NCBI RefSeq assembly: GCF_013178945.1
Contig: NZ_JABFDM010000014.1
Span: forward strand, 1-64,000
Source of the DNA: Bradyrhizobium aeschynomenes
GTDB lineage: Bacteria > Pseudomonadota > Alphaproteobacteria > Rhizobiales > Xanthobacteraceae
Reading direction: 5' to 3'
DNA: 64,000 nucleotides
Numbering within the stretch: the first letter of the stretch is position 1; each line of letters opens with the position of its first letter. Positions 27,246 through 37,734 of the stretch are shown here, piece by piece. A program made the translations under genes and the position numbers. Below the pieces are notes generated by a model. That model was not told where the DNA came from, searched no databases, and saw only the letters and a program-made list of their open reading frames with translations.

Positions 27246-27740
27246 ATGAAATATCAGATGCGTATCCTCCAGGGATTGAAGTTGGCCGCCGTTCTCGCGG
27301 TCGCGCTGTCGATGGGCGCGTGCGCCAACAAAAACCTCACCGGGGCAGATGGTGCGATGGCAAGCGCTGCGACTCCAGGCAGCCAGCAGGATTTCGTCGT
27401 GAACGTCGGCGATCGCGTCTTCTTCGAGAGCGACCAGACCGATCTGACGCCACAGGCGATCGCGACCCTGGAAAAGCAGGCGCAGTGGCTGCAGAGCTAT
27501 CCGCGCTACAGCTTCACGATCGAAGGCCACGCCGATGAGCGCGGCACCCGCGAGTACAACATTGCGCTCGGCGCGCGCCGCGCGCAGTCGGTCCGCAATT
27601 TCCTGGCCTCGCGCGGCATCGACCAGGGGCGGATGCGCACCATCTCCTACGGCAAGGAGCGGCCGGTCGCGGTCTGTAACGACATCTCGTGCTGGTCGCA
27701 GAACCGGCGCGCGGTCACCGTGCTGAACGCAAGTTCATAA
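27246..27740 (+). CDS. pal: Pal, peptidoglycan-associated outer-membrane lipoprotein
   Basis: 164 aa. The signal peptide ends in the lipobox SMGAC with the lipidated Cys near residue 29. After a short linker comes the OmpA-like domain (DRVFFESDQTDLTPQA, then YSFTIEGHADERGTREYNIALGARRA) and RTISYGKERPVA. It binds meso-diaminopimelate in peptidoglycan and interacts with TolA and TolB. GGAGG lies 8 nt before the ATG. It has its own upstream region (26937-27245) with a GGGGT/ACCCC hairpin, and is separated from tolB by two unrelated genes. Confidence 0.97.
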   Translation: MKYQMRILQGLKLAAVLAVALSMGACANKNLTGADGAMASAATPGSQQDFVVNVGDRVFFESDQTDLTPQAIATLEKQAQWLQSYPRYSFTIEGHADERGTREYNIALGARRAQSVRNFLASRGIDQGRMRTISYGKERPVAVCNDISCWSQNRRAVTVLNASS

Positions 27741-27761
27741 AGCTGAACGGATTGTTTGTTG

Positions 27762-27803
27762 ACGAAGCCGGCGTCGCCACCGACGCCGGCTTCGTTGTTT
27801 TGT
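27762..27803 (+). terminator. intrinsic terminator after pal
   Basis: ACGAAGCCGGCGTCG (27762-27776) pairs perfectly over 15 bp with its complement at 27781-27795 around a CCAC loop, followed by TGTTTTGT. It is one of the strongest hairpins in the window and should end pal transcription before cpoB. Confidence 0.9.
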
Positions 27804-27918
27804 CTTCATTGTTTGGTCTTCGCTCGAACGTCATTTGTCTGTATGGCCGTTCTGACGTAGAGCCTCGCGTTCAGGGTTATTATTTCCAACGTCTCGCTGA
27901 TCCGGTTGTCAGGGCAAC

Positions 27919-28971
27919 ATGTCGTTCATGTTTCTTTCCAGGAGCGTCGCCGCGGTTCTCGCAGCGCTCGTCGTTTTCTCGTGCCAGGCCTTGTCGTCGC
28001 GGGCGCTCGCCCAGGTCGACGACGACCCTGAGATCCGCATTCAGCGGCTCGAAAACCAGCTCCGGCAACTGACCGGGCAGAACGAGGAGCTACAATATCG
28101 CAACCGCCAGCTCGAGGAGCGGCTGCGGCAGCTGCAGAGCGGGGCCCAGCCGACCGCGCCTGCACCCCAGCCAAGCGCGGCAGCGCCGCCAACCCAGCTC
28201 TCTCCCGCCTACGGGCAGCCGGCTCAGCCCGCCTATGGCCAGCCGCAATACGGTCAACAGCAGCAGGCCTATCCGCAGCAGCAGCCAGGCTATGTGCCGC
28301 CGCAGGCCGCGGCTCCCGCACCCATCGCCCAGGACCCGCCAGCCGCAGGCGCCGGCGTCCGCCGCCGCGGTGATGCGTTCGACCCCACTCAGAACCCGGC
28401 TGCGCCGGGCGCACCGCAGGCGCTCGGCGGCGGCCCGCTGCCGATCCAGCCCGGCGGCGGCCCGCCCGTCGGTCGTCCCCCCGCCGCCGACCCTGCAATG
28501 TCCGCCAACACCGCAGGTGGCCGCTATCCCCAGGGCGCGCCGGTCGCTGCGCCGGGCGCCGGCGGCCTCGAGACCGCGCCGCCGCGGCAGACGCCGCGCG
28601 ACGAATACGATCTCGGCATCGGCTACATGCAGCGCCGCGACTATGCGCTGGCCGAGCAGACCATGCGCAACTTCACCCAGAAATATCCCAACGATCCGAT
28701 GATCGGCGACGCGCAATACTGGCTTGGCGAGAGCTTGTACCAGCGCCAGCAATACCGCGATGCCGCCGAAATCTTTCTCGCCGTAACGACCAAGCACGAC
28801 AAGTCGTCGAAGGCGGCGGACGCACTGCTGCGGCTTGGTCAGTCGCTGGCGGCGCTGAAGGAGAAGGAGGCGGCCTGCGCCGCGTTCGGCGAGGTGACGC
28901 GCAAATATCCGCGGGCTTCGGCCGGCGTGAAGAGCACGGTCGACCGCGAGCAGAAGCGGGTGAAGTGCTGA
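27919..28971 (+). CDS. cpoB: CpoB (YbgF), Tol-Pal associated periplasmic TPR protein
   Basis: 350 aa. A Sec signal peptide (AAVLAALVVFSCQALSSRALAQ) is followed by a coiled coil (EIRIQRLENQLRQLTGQNEEL). Then comes a long Pro/Gln/Gly/Tyr-rich linker at about residues 80-220 with AYGQPAQ- and YGQPQYGQQQQ-type repeats. The C-terminal TPR part has YDLGIGYMQRRDYALAEQTM, AQYWLGESLYQRQQY and a final VDREQKRVKC. CpoB coordinates Tol energy with peptidoglycan synthesis at division. The linker is longer than in E. coli YbgF. It follows the pal terminator by about 115 bp. Confidence 0.93.
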   Translation: MSFMFLSRSVAAVLAALVVFSCQALSSRALAQVDDDPEIRIQRLENQLRQLTGQNEELQYRNRQLEERLRQLQSGAQPTAPAPQPSAAAPPTQLSPAYGQPAQPAYGQPQYGQQQQAYPQQQPGYVPPQAAAPAPIAQDPPAAGAGVRRRGDAFDPTQNPAAPGAPQALGGGPLPIQPGGGPPVGRPPAADPAMSANTAGGRYPQGAPVAAPGAGGLETAPPRQTPRDEYDLGIGYMQRRDYALAEQTMRNFTQKYPNDPMIGDAQYWLGESLYQRQQYRDAAEIFLAVTTKHDKSSKAADALLRLGQSLAALKEKEAACAAFGEVTRKYPRASAGVKSTVDREQKRVKC

Positions 28972-29062
28972 CGGCGACCACGCGCGGCGGCGCCATTCGG
29001 AGCGTCGACCGGCGGGCATGTCCGACGCCGCCGGAGTTTGTTGTTCCGGCGGCCCGCGCCTA

Positions 29063-30178
29063 ATGTCCGCTGCCATGGCAGCAAGCAAGACCGCGCAGGA
29101 CCAAGCTCCCGAGGACGGCGATCCGATCTCCGCAGCCGAAGCTGAGCACCTGTTCGCACCGCTCGCCACTGCTCCAGCGCTCGTGCTTGCCGTCTCCGGC
29201 GGGCCTGATTCGATGGCGCTGATGTGGCTGGCGGCGCGCTGGTGCGGAGCGCGGGCCGACGGCCCGCGTCTTGTCGTGGTCACGGTGGACCATGGTCTGC
29301 GCCCCGAGGCGCGGCGGGAGGCGCAAATGGTCAAGCAGATCGCGCGGCAGCTCGGGCTGGCGCATCGGACGTTGCGCTGGAGGGATGAGAAGCCGGCGGC
29401 CGGACTTCCCGAAGCGGCGCGGCGGGCGAGATACCGCCTGCTGGCAGCGGCGGCGCATCGGGCCGGCGCCAGCCATGTCGTCACGGCCCACACACGCGAT
29501 GACCAGGCCGAGACCGTGCTGATGCGGCTGCTGCGCGGCAGCGGCATCGTCGGGCTCGCGGCCATGGCGGCGGTCAGCGAGCGCGACGGCATGCTCTTGG
29601 CGCGGCCGTTGCTCGCGCTGCCCAAGGCCCGCCTCGTGGCGACGCTTCGCTCCGCCGGTGTCGTGTTTGCCGACGATCCGACCAATCGCGACCTCGCTTA
29701 TACGCGGCCGCGTCTGCGGGCGCTGATGCCGGCTCTGGCTGTCGAGGGTGGCGATGCGCGGACGCTGGCGACGCTCGCCGCCCGCCTCGGCCGCGCCAAT
29801 GCCGCGATCGAGCTCATGGTCGATGACGCCGAGAAGGACCTCGCGCTGCTCGCGGCTGGCTCCCGTGCCGTCCGGCCGGATCACGGCCAGATGTTCGAGC
29901 CGCGCGCCTTTGTCGCACTCCCGGCGGAAATCAGACTGCGCCTGCTGATGCGCGCCATCAATCGGGTGGGAACCGAAGGTCCAGTGGAACTCGGCAAGGC
30001 GGAAGCCCTGCTCGATCGCCTGGACCGGACTCTTGCGGGGACCGGAGGCGGTGGTACGTCGACGCCGGGCAGGCTAAAACAGACGCTGGCAGGTGCGCTG
30101 GTAAGCACGACGCGCGATGCGATCCGGATCACTCCCGCGCCGCCTCGGCGACCGCGCGGGACCTCGGGCGGACGATAG
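29063..30178 (+). CDS. tilS: tRNA(Ile)-lysidine synthase
   Basis: About 371 aa. The PP-loop motif SGGPDSMAL lies near residue 46. HGLRPEARREA, TAHTRDDQAETVLMRLLRGSG and the substrate-site segment FADDPTNRDLAYTRPRLRALMP follow. TilS adds lysine to C34 of tRNA-Ile(CAU), changing AUG reading to AUA. The family's usual C-terminal TilS domain is short here. The ATG at 29063 is my choice; an ATG at 29018 adds 15 residues and cannot be ruled out because neither has a clear ribosome site. The gene order cpoB-tilS-ftsH is conserved in alphaproteobacteria. Confidence 0.93.
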   Translation: MSAAMAASKTAQDQAPEDGDPISAAEAEHLFAPLATAPALVLAVSGGPDSMALMWLAARWCGARADGPRLVVVTVDHGLRPEARREAQMVKQIARQLGLAHRTLRWRDEKPAAGLPEAARRARYRLLAAAAHRAGASHVVTAHTRDDQAETVLMRLLRGSGIVGLAAMAAVSERDGMLLARPLLALPKARLVATLRSAGVVFADDPTNRDLAYTRPRLRALMPALAVEGGDARTLATLAARLGRANAAIELMVDDAEKDLALLAAGSRAVRPDHGQMFEPRAFVALPAEIRLRLLMRAINRVGTEGPVELGKAEALLDRLDRTLAGTGGGGTSTPGRLKQTLAGALVSTTRDAIRITPAPPRRPRGTSGGR

Positions 30179-30401
30179 GTTTCGCGGACCCTTAACCACC
30201 TGCCTCGGCGGCGCTTTCCCGCGCCATTTTTTAAGCGGGAATCGGGCTAGGATGCGTTAAATAGTCCTGTCTGGTTCCCTTGGCATTGGTGCGAGTGGTA
30301 CCTAGATTACGAAGCGGTCGACCGGGGGATTCCCTCGTGGCTACCCAGGGATGAGTCCGAGGATAGACGGCCGCGATCCGCGCGACCACGAAGGAAAATC
30401 G

Positions 30402-32324
<1,923 letters not shown>

Positions 32325-32379
32325 GACGGGGCAGGGAATCAGCTTCTCTCGCAGGCAAGATCACGAGAACCAAGCGATG

Positions 32380-32402
32380 GCCCGGCTTACAGCCGGGCTT
32401 TT
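32380..32402 (+). terminator. intrinsic terminator after ftsH
   Basis: GCCCGGCT (32380-32387) pairs with AGCCGGGC (32391-32398) around a TAC loop, followed by TTTT. It lies between the convergent ftsH and hydrolase genes. Confidence 0.88.
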
Positions 32403-32460
32403 CGTTGTCTGCGGATGGCTGGCATGTTCAACCATCCGGCAAAAGGCTGTCGCTTGCCGG

Positions 32461-33660
32461 TCAGGGCTTGTCGAACCAGGCCTTCCATTGCGGGACGGCG
32501 GTCGCGAACGTGCCGCGATGACTGGTCGGTCCAGTCGACACCGCCTCGACCTTGGTGTTGCCGGCGCCGATCGCCTGCTGGTAGGTCATCGCCAGCCGGC
32601 CGAGGCCGGTCGAGATCGCCTCGTCGGTCTCGCCATAATAGTTGCGCACCGGCGTCTTGATGATCCAGCGATAGGCCTGGGTCTGTGCGACCAGGCGGCC
32701 ATAGGCCGACGCCGCGAAATATTGCGCGTCGAAATACTCCGGCTTCAGCAGCTTGTGCAGATCGGTCGGGACTTCGGCGACGTTGAAGGGCTCGCGCATA
32801 TAGGCCTTGCGGGCGACCTCGTAGGAGCTGTCGCTGATGACCGAGCGCGCTAGGCCCGGCACGGCGTAGTAGTTCTCGAAGGCGAACGCCGACAGGATGA
32901 ACAGCGAGTTGACCCAGGAGGCGTCATTGCTGCGCGGGAAGCTGAGGAAGCCATTGAGCGCGACGAACACATCCACCGGCGCGCTTGCGGTCGCCGCCGC
33001 CGCGACCGGCACGCCGGCGCTTTCGAGCTTCTCCAGATAGGCCATGGTCACGAAGCCGCCCTGCGACCAGCCGGCGATCGACAGTCTGGTGGCCGTCAGG
33101 TGCATGTCGTTCAGCACGGCCCGGCTTGCGCGCAGCATGTCATAGGTCGCCTGCTGATGGCTGCCCTTGACCATGTAGCCTTCCGGCTCGCTCGAGGTCC
33201 CCATGCCGAAATAGTCGGCGCCGATCACCAGATAGCCCTGGCCGGCGAACTGCGCGATCATCAGCTGCGTCTCGGGTGACTGCTCCGGGAACGACGGCAC
33301 CTCCTGTTTGCCGTAAACCGTGCCGTGCTGATACGACACCATCGGCAGATTCGTGTCGCTGATCTCGGGCACGGCCAGCAGTCCCGTCGCGCTGATCGGC
33401 TTGTTGCCGCGCTCGGGGACGACGGACGCGTAGGTCACGCGGTAGAGCCGGACGGCGTTGCGGGCCGGTGTGTAGCTGACCGTGATGCCGGCGAATTTCG
33501 GCGTGTCCACGGTCAGGATCTTGTTCAGCCGCTCCACGTCCCAGCGCGCCAGGTATTCGTAGGAGACATCTGACGTGACGCGTACTGCGGCCGTGTCCTG
33601 GGCGGAGCCTGCCGTCGGCCAGGCCAGACAGAGCGCGAGGGCGATGATGATACGAAGCAT
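32461..33660 (-). CDS. secreted alpha/beta hydrolase, lipase-like
   Basis: 399 aa. A signal peptide (MLRIIIALALCLAWPTAGSAQ) points to the periplasm or outside. The nucleophile elbow is GWSQGGF, with the Ser near residue 199. A candidate acid lies in YYGETDEAIS and the His in TSHRGTF. The oxyanion region is VSYQHGTVYG. These features match secretory lipase-like proteins that cleave esters. The gene is alone, convergent with ftsH, and divergent from the glycosyltransferase at 33850. The substrate is unknown. Confidence 0.83.
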   Translation of the reverse strand: MLRIIIALALCLAWPTAGSAQDTAAVRVTSDVSYEYLARWDVERLNKILTVDTPKFAGITVSYTPARNAVRLYRVTYASVVPERGNKPISATGLLAVPEISDTNLPMVSYQHGTVYGKQEVPSFPEQSPETQLMIAQFAGQGYLVIGADYFGMGTSSEPEGYMVKGSHQQATYDMLRASRAVLNDMHLTATRLSIAGWSQGGFVTMAYLEKLESAGVPVAAAATASAPVDVFVALNGFLSFPRSNDASWVNSLFILSAFAFENYYAVPGLARSVISDSSYEVARKAYMREPFNVAEVPTDLHKLLKPEYFDAQYFAASAYGRLVAQTQAYRWIIKTPVRNYYGETDEAISTGLGRLAMTYQQAIGAGNTKVEAVSTGPTSHRGTFATAVPQWKAWFDKP

Positions 33661-33849
33661 GGGCTTGAGAACTCCTGCGTGGCCGACCGTCAGTTGCGCC
33701 GGAGCTCTTTGCTACAGAGCGCGCGTAAATAATCGGTACGGCCGGCACCGTCCGCGTCAGCCAGGGCAGGCCCCGCTTAAGCCTTCTTCAAGCCTCCAGG
33801 CCTATGTCTCGATCGGGAATGCGCCCGGGTCGGCGCGGGCGAGGTTCAG

Positions 33850-35076
33850 ATGGCCGACGATTTGGATGCCGCCGCGATCTCATCGCAGCGTCGTGCTGTT
33901 CCGGCGAGCCTGTTTGCCGTGTGCTTCGCGCTCGCCTGCATCAATGCGGCCTTCTTCCCCGCGGGGCTGCTGTCCGGCATCTGGATCTGGGGTGCTGACG
34001 GGCTCGGCATCCCCACCGATTTCGTCAACGTCTGGGCGGCCGGCAAGCTGGCCCTGCAGGGCCAGCCGGCGCTGGCGTGGGATTGGGACGTGCAGCGGCA
34101 GATCGAGCTCGATCTGTTGCGACAGGATTTTCCGGGCTATTTCGCCTGGCACTATCCGCCGCCATTCCTGTTCGTCGCAGCCTTCCTGGCGCAGTTTCCC
34201 TACATCGTCGCATTCGCCGGCTGGGCCTATGCGAGCTTCATTCCGTATGCGCTGGTCATGCGCGCGATCGTCGGCCGCGGCTTCGGCCTCGTGCTTGCGG
34301 CCGGCTTTCCGGCGCTGTTCTCCAACACCCTGGTCGGCCAGAACGGCTGTCTGACGGCGGCTCTCGTCGGCGGCACGCTGTATTTGCTGCCGGTGCGGCC
34401 GGTGCTGGCGGGGATCTGTCTCGGGCTTCTGACCTACAAGCCGCAATACGGTCTGCTGTTTCCGGTTCTGCTGATCGCCACGCAGCGCTGGACGGCCTTC
34501 GTCTCGGCGAGCGTCACCGCCGTCGTGCTGGCGCTCGCGTCCTGGCTGGCGTTCGGGCTCGAGAGCTGGCAGGCCTTCATCCACTGGATGCCGGCGTTCT
34601 CGCAGGCCTTCCTGACTGAAGGCAAGGCGACCTGGTGGAAGCTGCAGAGCCTGTTCTCGCTCGTGCGCTATTTCGGCGGGTCGGAAGCGCTCGGCTGGGC
34701 CTTCCAATGGGTGCTGACGGCCGCGGTCGCGGTGGTGTTGGTGACGCTGTGGCGCAGCCCGGTGCGCTACTCGCTGAAGGCGGCGGCGCTCGCCGTCGGG
34801 CTGCTGCTGACCACGCCCTATCTGTTCATGTACGACATGATGGTGCAGGCGATCGCGGTGGCGTGGCTCGTGCGGATCGGGCTCGGCGAGGGATTCCGCC
34901 GCTACGAGCTGCCCGTGCTCGGCTGCATCGCGGCGCTCCAGATCACCTTCATGCTCACTGGCATTCCCCTCGGCCTGGTCGCCAATTTGATGACGGGCGC
35001 CCTGGTGCTGGCCAGGGCCGGAACATGGTGGCGGCGGCAGCCGCTGCCTTCAGAGACCTTGCTCGCTGCGGCCTGA
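33850..35076 (+). CDS. GT87-like (DUF2029) polytopic glycosyltransferase
   Basis: 408 aa with about ten membrane helices. The DUF2029 features are DFVNVWAAGKLALQG (with the acidic residue expected at the active site), WHYPPPFLFVAAFLAQFPY, LTYKPQYGLLFPVLLIA and TTPYLFMYDMMVQ. GT87 enzymes use polyprenyl-phosphate sugars, typically mannose, on the outer side of the inner membrane. No glycan cluster surrounds it, so the acceptor is unknown. GAGG precedes the start. It is divergent from the lipase-like gene and followed by the TetR operator region. Confidence 0.87.
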   Translation: MADDLDAAAISSQRRAVPASLFAVCFALACINAAFFPAGLLSGIWIWGADGLGIPTDFVNVWAAGKLALQGQPALAWDWDVQRQIELDLLRQDFPGYFAWHYPPPFLFVAAFLAQFPYIVAFAGWAYASFIPYALVMRAIVGRGFGLVLAAGFPALFSNTLVGQNGCLTAALVGGTLYLLPVRPVLAGICLGLLTYKPQYGLLFPVLLIATQRWTAFVSASVTAVVLALASWLAFGLESWQAFIHWMPAFSQAFLTEGKATWWKLQSLFSLVRYFGGSEALGWAFQWVLTAAVAVVLVTLWRSPVRYSLKAAALAVGLLLTTPYLFMYDMMVQAIAVAWLVRIGLGEGFRRYELPVLGCIAALQITFMLTGIPLGLVANLMTGALVLARAGTWWRRQPLPSETLLAAA

Positions 35077-35123
35077 CCGTGCCGCTGCCGTCGCGGAGGT
35101 CATGATTCCCCTTGTCTTCTTTC

Positions 35124-35194
35124 CTGAACAAGTGTTCAGTTCTTCTAAGCCATTTGCGAGGATGATCCTCCAAAAACACTGAACCAGCGTTCGC
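35124..35194. promoter_or_regulatory. two CTGAAC-N4-GTTC sites, putative TetR operators
   Basis: A perfect 16-bp site with CTGAACA and TGTTCAG halves lies at 35124-35139. A second, weaker one (CTGAAC, CAGC, GTTCG) lies at 35179-35194. TGAAC-N4-GTTCA is a common TetR operator form. The second is 42 bp before the TetR start at 35236, which suggests autoregulation. Confidence 0.6.
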
Positions 35195-35235
35195 CGGGCG
35201 TTTCCTGGACGAACGCGTCCGGGACGAGAAACGCC

Positions 35236-35910
35236 ATGGTCTACCGGCGAACCCATCAGGTCGTGAAGCGGCTGGCGGCCCGCCGCAGCGCGATTCTCGC
35301 CGCTGCCCGCGAAGCCGCGGCCGAAGGAGGCATGTCGGCCGTTCAGATCGCCCCCGTCGCGGTCCGCGCCAACGTCGCTGCCGGAACCGTCTACCGCTAT
35401 TTTCCCTCCAAGGCCGATCTGATCTCCGAGCTGATCGCCGAGGTGTCGCGTGACGAGCTGACGGCGGTCCGGCGTGCCGCCGATGCGGCGCCTGGTCCGT
35501 CCTCGGCGCTGGCCGCGGCGGTCTCCACCGTCGCCGTCCACGTCCTGTCCCAGCGCAAGCTCGCCTGGGGCATTCTGGCCGAGCCGGTCGACGTCGACGT
35601 GACGGCGTCGCGCATCGCCAGCCGCCGCGAGATCGTGGGCGAGATCGCCTCGCGCATCGACGCGGCCGTCCGTGCCGGCCATCTTCCGGCGCAGGACACC
35701 CAGTTGGCGGCGACTGCGCTGCTCGGCGCGCTGCACGAGGCCCTGGTCGGGCCGCTCGCGACCGACACGCTGGACGATCCCGCCAAGCTCCGAGACATCG
35801 TGCAGGCGGTCACCTTGCTGGCGCTGCGCGCGGTCGGTGTGATGGATGCCCGCGCCCGTGGCCTCGTGGTGCAGGCCGTGCTGCCGGTCAAGAGCCTGGT
35901 CGGCGCCTGA
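35236..35910 (+). CDS. TetR/AcrR family transcriptional regulator
   Basis: 224 aa. The HTH is AILAAAREAAAEGGMSAVQI, then VRANVAAGTVYRYFPSKADLI. The C-terminal half contains HVLSQRKLAWGILAEPVD, SRREIVGEIASRI and QLAATALLGALHEALVGPLA, which fits the class of TetR proteins near lipid or efflux genes. Its N-terminus (VVKRLAARRS) is basic. The operator pair upstream and the absence of a divergent target (the gene before runs the same way) suggest self-control; other targets are unknown. It ends one base before the palindromic repeat. Confidence 0.88.
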   Translation: MVYRRTHQVVKRLAARRSAILAAAREAAAEGGMSAVQIAPVAVRANVAAGTVYRYFPSKADLISELIAEVSRDELTAVRRAADAAPGPSSALAAAVSTVAVHVLSQRKLAWGILAEPVDVDVTASRIASRREIVGEIASRIDAAVRAGHLPAQDTQLAATALLGALHEALVGPLATDTLDDPAKLRDIVQAVTLLALRAVGVMDARARGLVVQAVLPVKSLVGA

Positions 35911-35911
35911 A

Positions 35912-36010
35912 GCATGATCCGGAAAAGTGCGCAGCGGTTTTCCGAAAAGATCATGCGCAAACAACAACCTAAAGCGCGATGACGATTCACCCTGATCTCA
36001 TCGCGCTTTA
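35912..36010. repeat. palindromic repeat pair (GCATGATC and AAAGCGCGATGA elements)
   Basis: The first element has GCATGATC (35912) and GATCATGC (35949) ends with CCGGAAAA and TTTTCCG inside. The second has AAAGCGCGATGA (35971) and TCATCGCGCTTT (35998) with 15 nt between. Both are forms of Rhizobiales intergenic repeats. They could act as a terminator for the TetR gene, but the T-tracts are poor. Confidence 0.8.
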
Positions 36011-36118
36011 GCGCAGCGGCCGGCTGCGCTTAAGCAAGGATTCACGCCTCGCCGCCATGGTCGGGTGCGGCGCCGGGACGGCTGCTGCGGCTTGCAATCC
36101 AGGCGTATCTCACGACCG

Positions 36119-37729
36119 ATGTCGATCGCACGCAAACAACTGGCGATGCCGCTCGTGATCGCCGGATCGGCGGGCGCCGGTGCCATCTATGCCTATGTCG
36201 CCGGCGAGGACATCAACTGGGATTGGCAGAACTACCACGAGTATGCGGGGGTCGCGCTCGTTCAAGGCCGCTTCGATGTCGACGCCGCGCCCGGCGGCTT
36301 TCAGAGTTTCCTCAATCCGCTGATCTACCTGCTGCCTTATCTGCTCCGCCACGGACTGCCGGCGCCGTGGTGGGGATTGGCCCTCGGCGCGCTGCACGGG
36401 CTGAATCTCGCGCTGATCTGGTGGGTCACGCGGGTGCTGCTCGGACGGACCGCCGATGCCGTCACGATGACCGCGGCCGTGACCATCGCAGCTTTCAGTC
36501 CCATGGCCCTGTCCGAGGTCGGCACCAGCTTCGCCGACATCCTGACCGCGATCCCGATCCTTGCCGGGGTCGGGCTGATATTCAGCGATGACGACGAGCT
36601 TGGCCGGCGCTTTGTGCTGGCGGGACTGCTGATCGGCGCCGCCACCGGGCTGAAGCTCACCAACGCCACCTTCTTGATCGGCGCCGGAGTGTCGCTGCTG
36701 CTGGTCGCCAGGCCGCTGCGCGCCATCCTCGCCTTTGCCGCGGGTAGCGCGATCGCCGGCGTCGTCACGGCCGGGCCGTGGGCGCTGAAGATGGCGCGCG
36801 ATTTCGGCAGTCCGCTCTATCCGTTCTACAATTCGATCTTCCGCTCGCCGGATGCCCCGCTGGGCTCGATCGCGGATACGCGCTTCATGCCGCAAGGCGT
36901 GCTCGATGCGCTCGCCTATCCGTTCTATTGGGCGATCGGCCGGCACCCCTCGTCGGAATCGCCGTTCCGCGATCCGCGCTTTGCCGTCGTCATCCTGCTG
37001 CTGATGGCGGTCATCGTCACCGGCCTGTGGCAAAGGCGCGAGGTGCTGTCGCTGCGCGACCGGCGCTTCATCGTCTTCGGCTGGGTCAGCTATGCCCTGT
37101 GGATGCAGGCGTTCTCGATTCAGCGCTATCTGATTCCGCTCGAGCTGCTGTCGGCGCCGCTGATCGTGCTGCTGCTGGCGCGCCTGATCGATGCATGGCG
37201 TGAACGGGACGCACCGGCGGCGCCGTCGCGAAGCGTGCAAGCCGTCACCGTCGCCGGCGCGCTGGCCATTGCGCTGGCCTCGCAGCCCAGCGACTGGACG
37301 CGCAGGCCGTGGTCCGATCCGTATCGGCCGCGGCTTGCGGAGGCCCTGCAGCAGCCGGCGGCGTTCCTGCTGCTGCACAAGCCGCTCGGCTACCTCGTCC
37401 CGCTGCTGCCGGCGGGCTCGCGCTTCTATCAGCTGTCGGAGATCGTGGTTCCGATCGCCCCAGGCGGTGTGCTCGACCGCCGCATCCGCAGCGGCTTGTC
37501 CGAGCCGCTGCCCGGCGGCATCTGGGCCCTGTACTTCGCCAACAGCCGGGCGGACTATCCGCCGCGGCTCGAGCTGCTGGCCGACTACGATCTCAGGATC
37601 GACGAATCCCGCCCTTGTGAGCACGTTCCAGGCGTCGACGGCACCGACATCATGGCCTGCCCGGTCGTGCCCGGCGCGATCTCTGCGGCGCCGACTGCAG
37701 GCCTGAAGCCGGGCAGCAGGGCCGACTGA
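36119..37729 (+). CDS. polytopic GT-C-like membrane protein (putative glycosyltransferase)
   Basis: 536 aa with about ten hydrophobic helices. The first loop has DINWDWQNYHEYAGVALVQGR, an acidic, aromatic motif where GT-C enzymes place their catalytic Asp. Later come GLKLTNATFLIGAGVSLLL, MARDFGSPLYPFYNSIF and FGWVSYALWMQAFSIQRYLIPLE. These resemble membrane glycosyltransferases of the DUF2029/PMT-like kind. No partner genes reveal the acceptor. The ATG at 36119 was chosen; the in-frame upstream start adds a non-conserved leader. It converges on pyk, with only 5 bp between. Confidence 0.72.
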   Translation: MSIARKQLAMPLVIAGSAGAGAIYAYVAGEDINWDWQNYHEYAGVALVQGRFDVDAAPGGFQSFLNPLIYLLPYLLRHGLPAPWWGLALGALHGLNLALIWWVTRVLLGRTADAVTMTAAVTIAAFSPMALSEVGTSFADILTAIPILAGVGLIFSDDDELGRRFVLAGLLIGAATGLKLTNATFLIGAGVSLLLVARPLRAILAFAAGSAIAGVVTAGPWALKMARDFGSPLYPFYNSIFRSPDAPLGSIADTRFMPQGVLDALAYPFYWAIGRHPSSESPFRDPRFAVVILLLMAVIVTGLWQRREVLSLRDRRFIVFGWVSYALWMQAFSIQRYLIPLELLSAPLIVLLLARLIDAWRERDAPAAPSRSVQAVTVAGALAIALASQPSDWTRRPWSDPYRPRLAEALQQPAAFLLLHKPLGYLVPLLPAGSRFYQLSEIVVPIAPGGVLDRRIRSGLSEPLPGGIWALYFANSRADYPPRLELLADYDLRIDESRPCEHVPGVDGTDIMACPVVPGAISAAPTAGLKPGSRAD

Positions 37730-37734
37730 TCAGC

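Noticed and set aside
36110-37624. 504-codon minus-strand reading frame opposite the GT-C-like gene
   Set aside because: The translation is Arg/Gln/Asp/His-rich without domains, while the plus strand has clear membrane helices.
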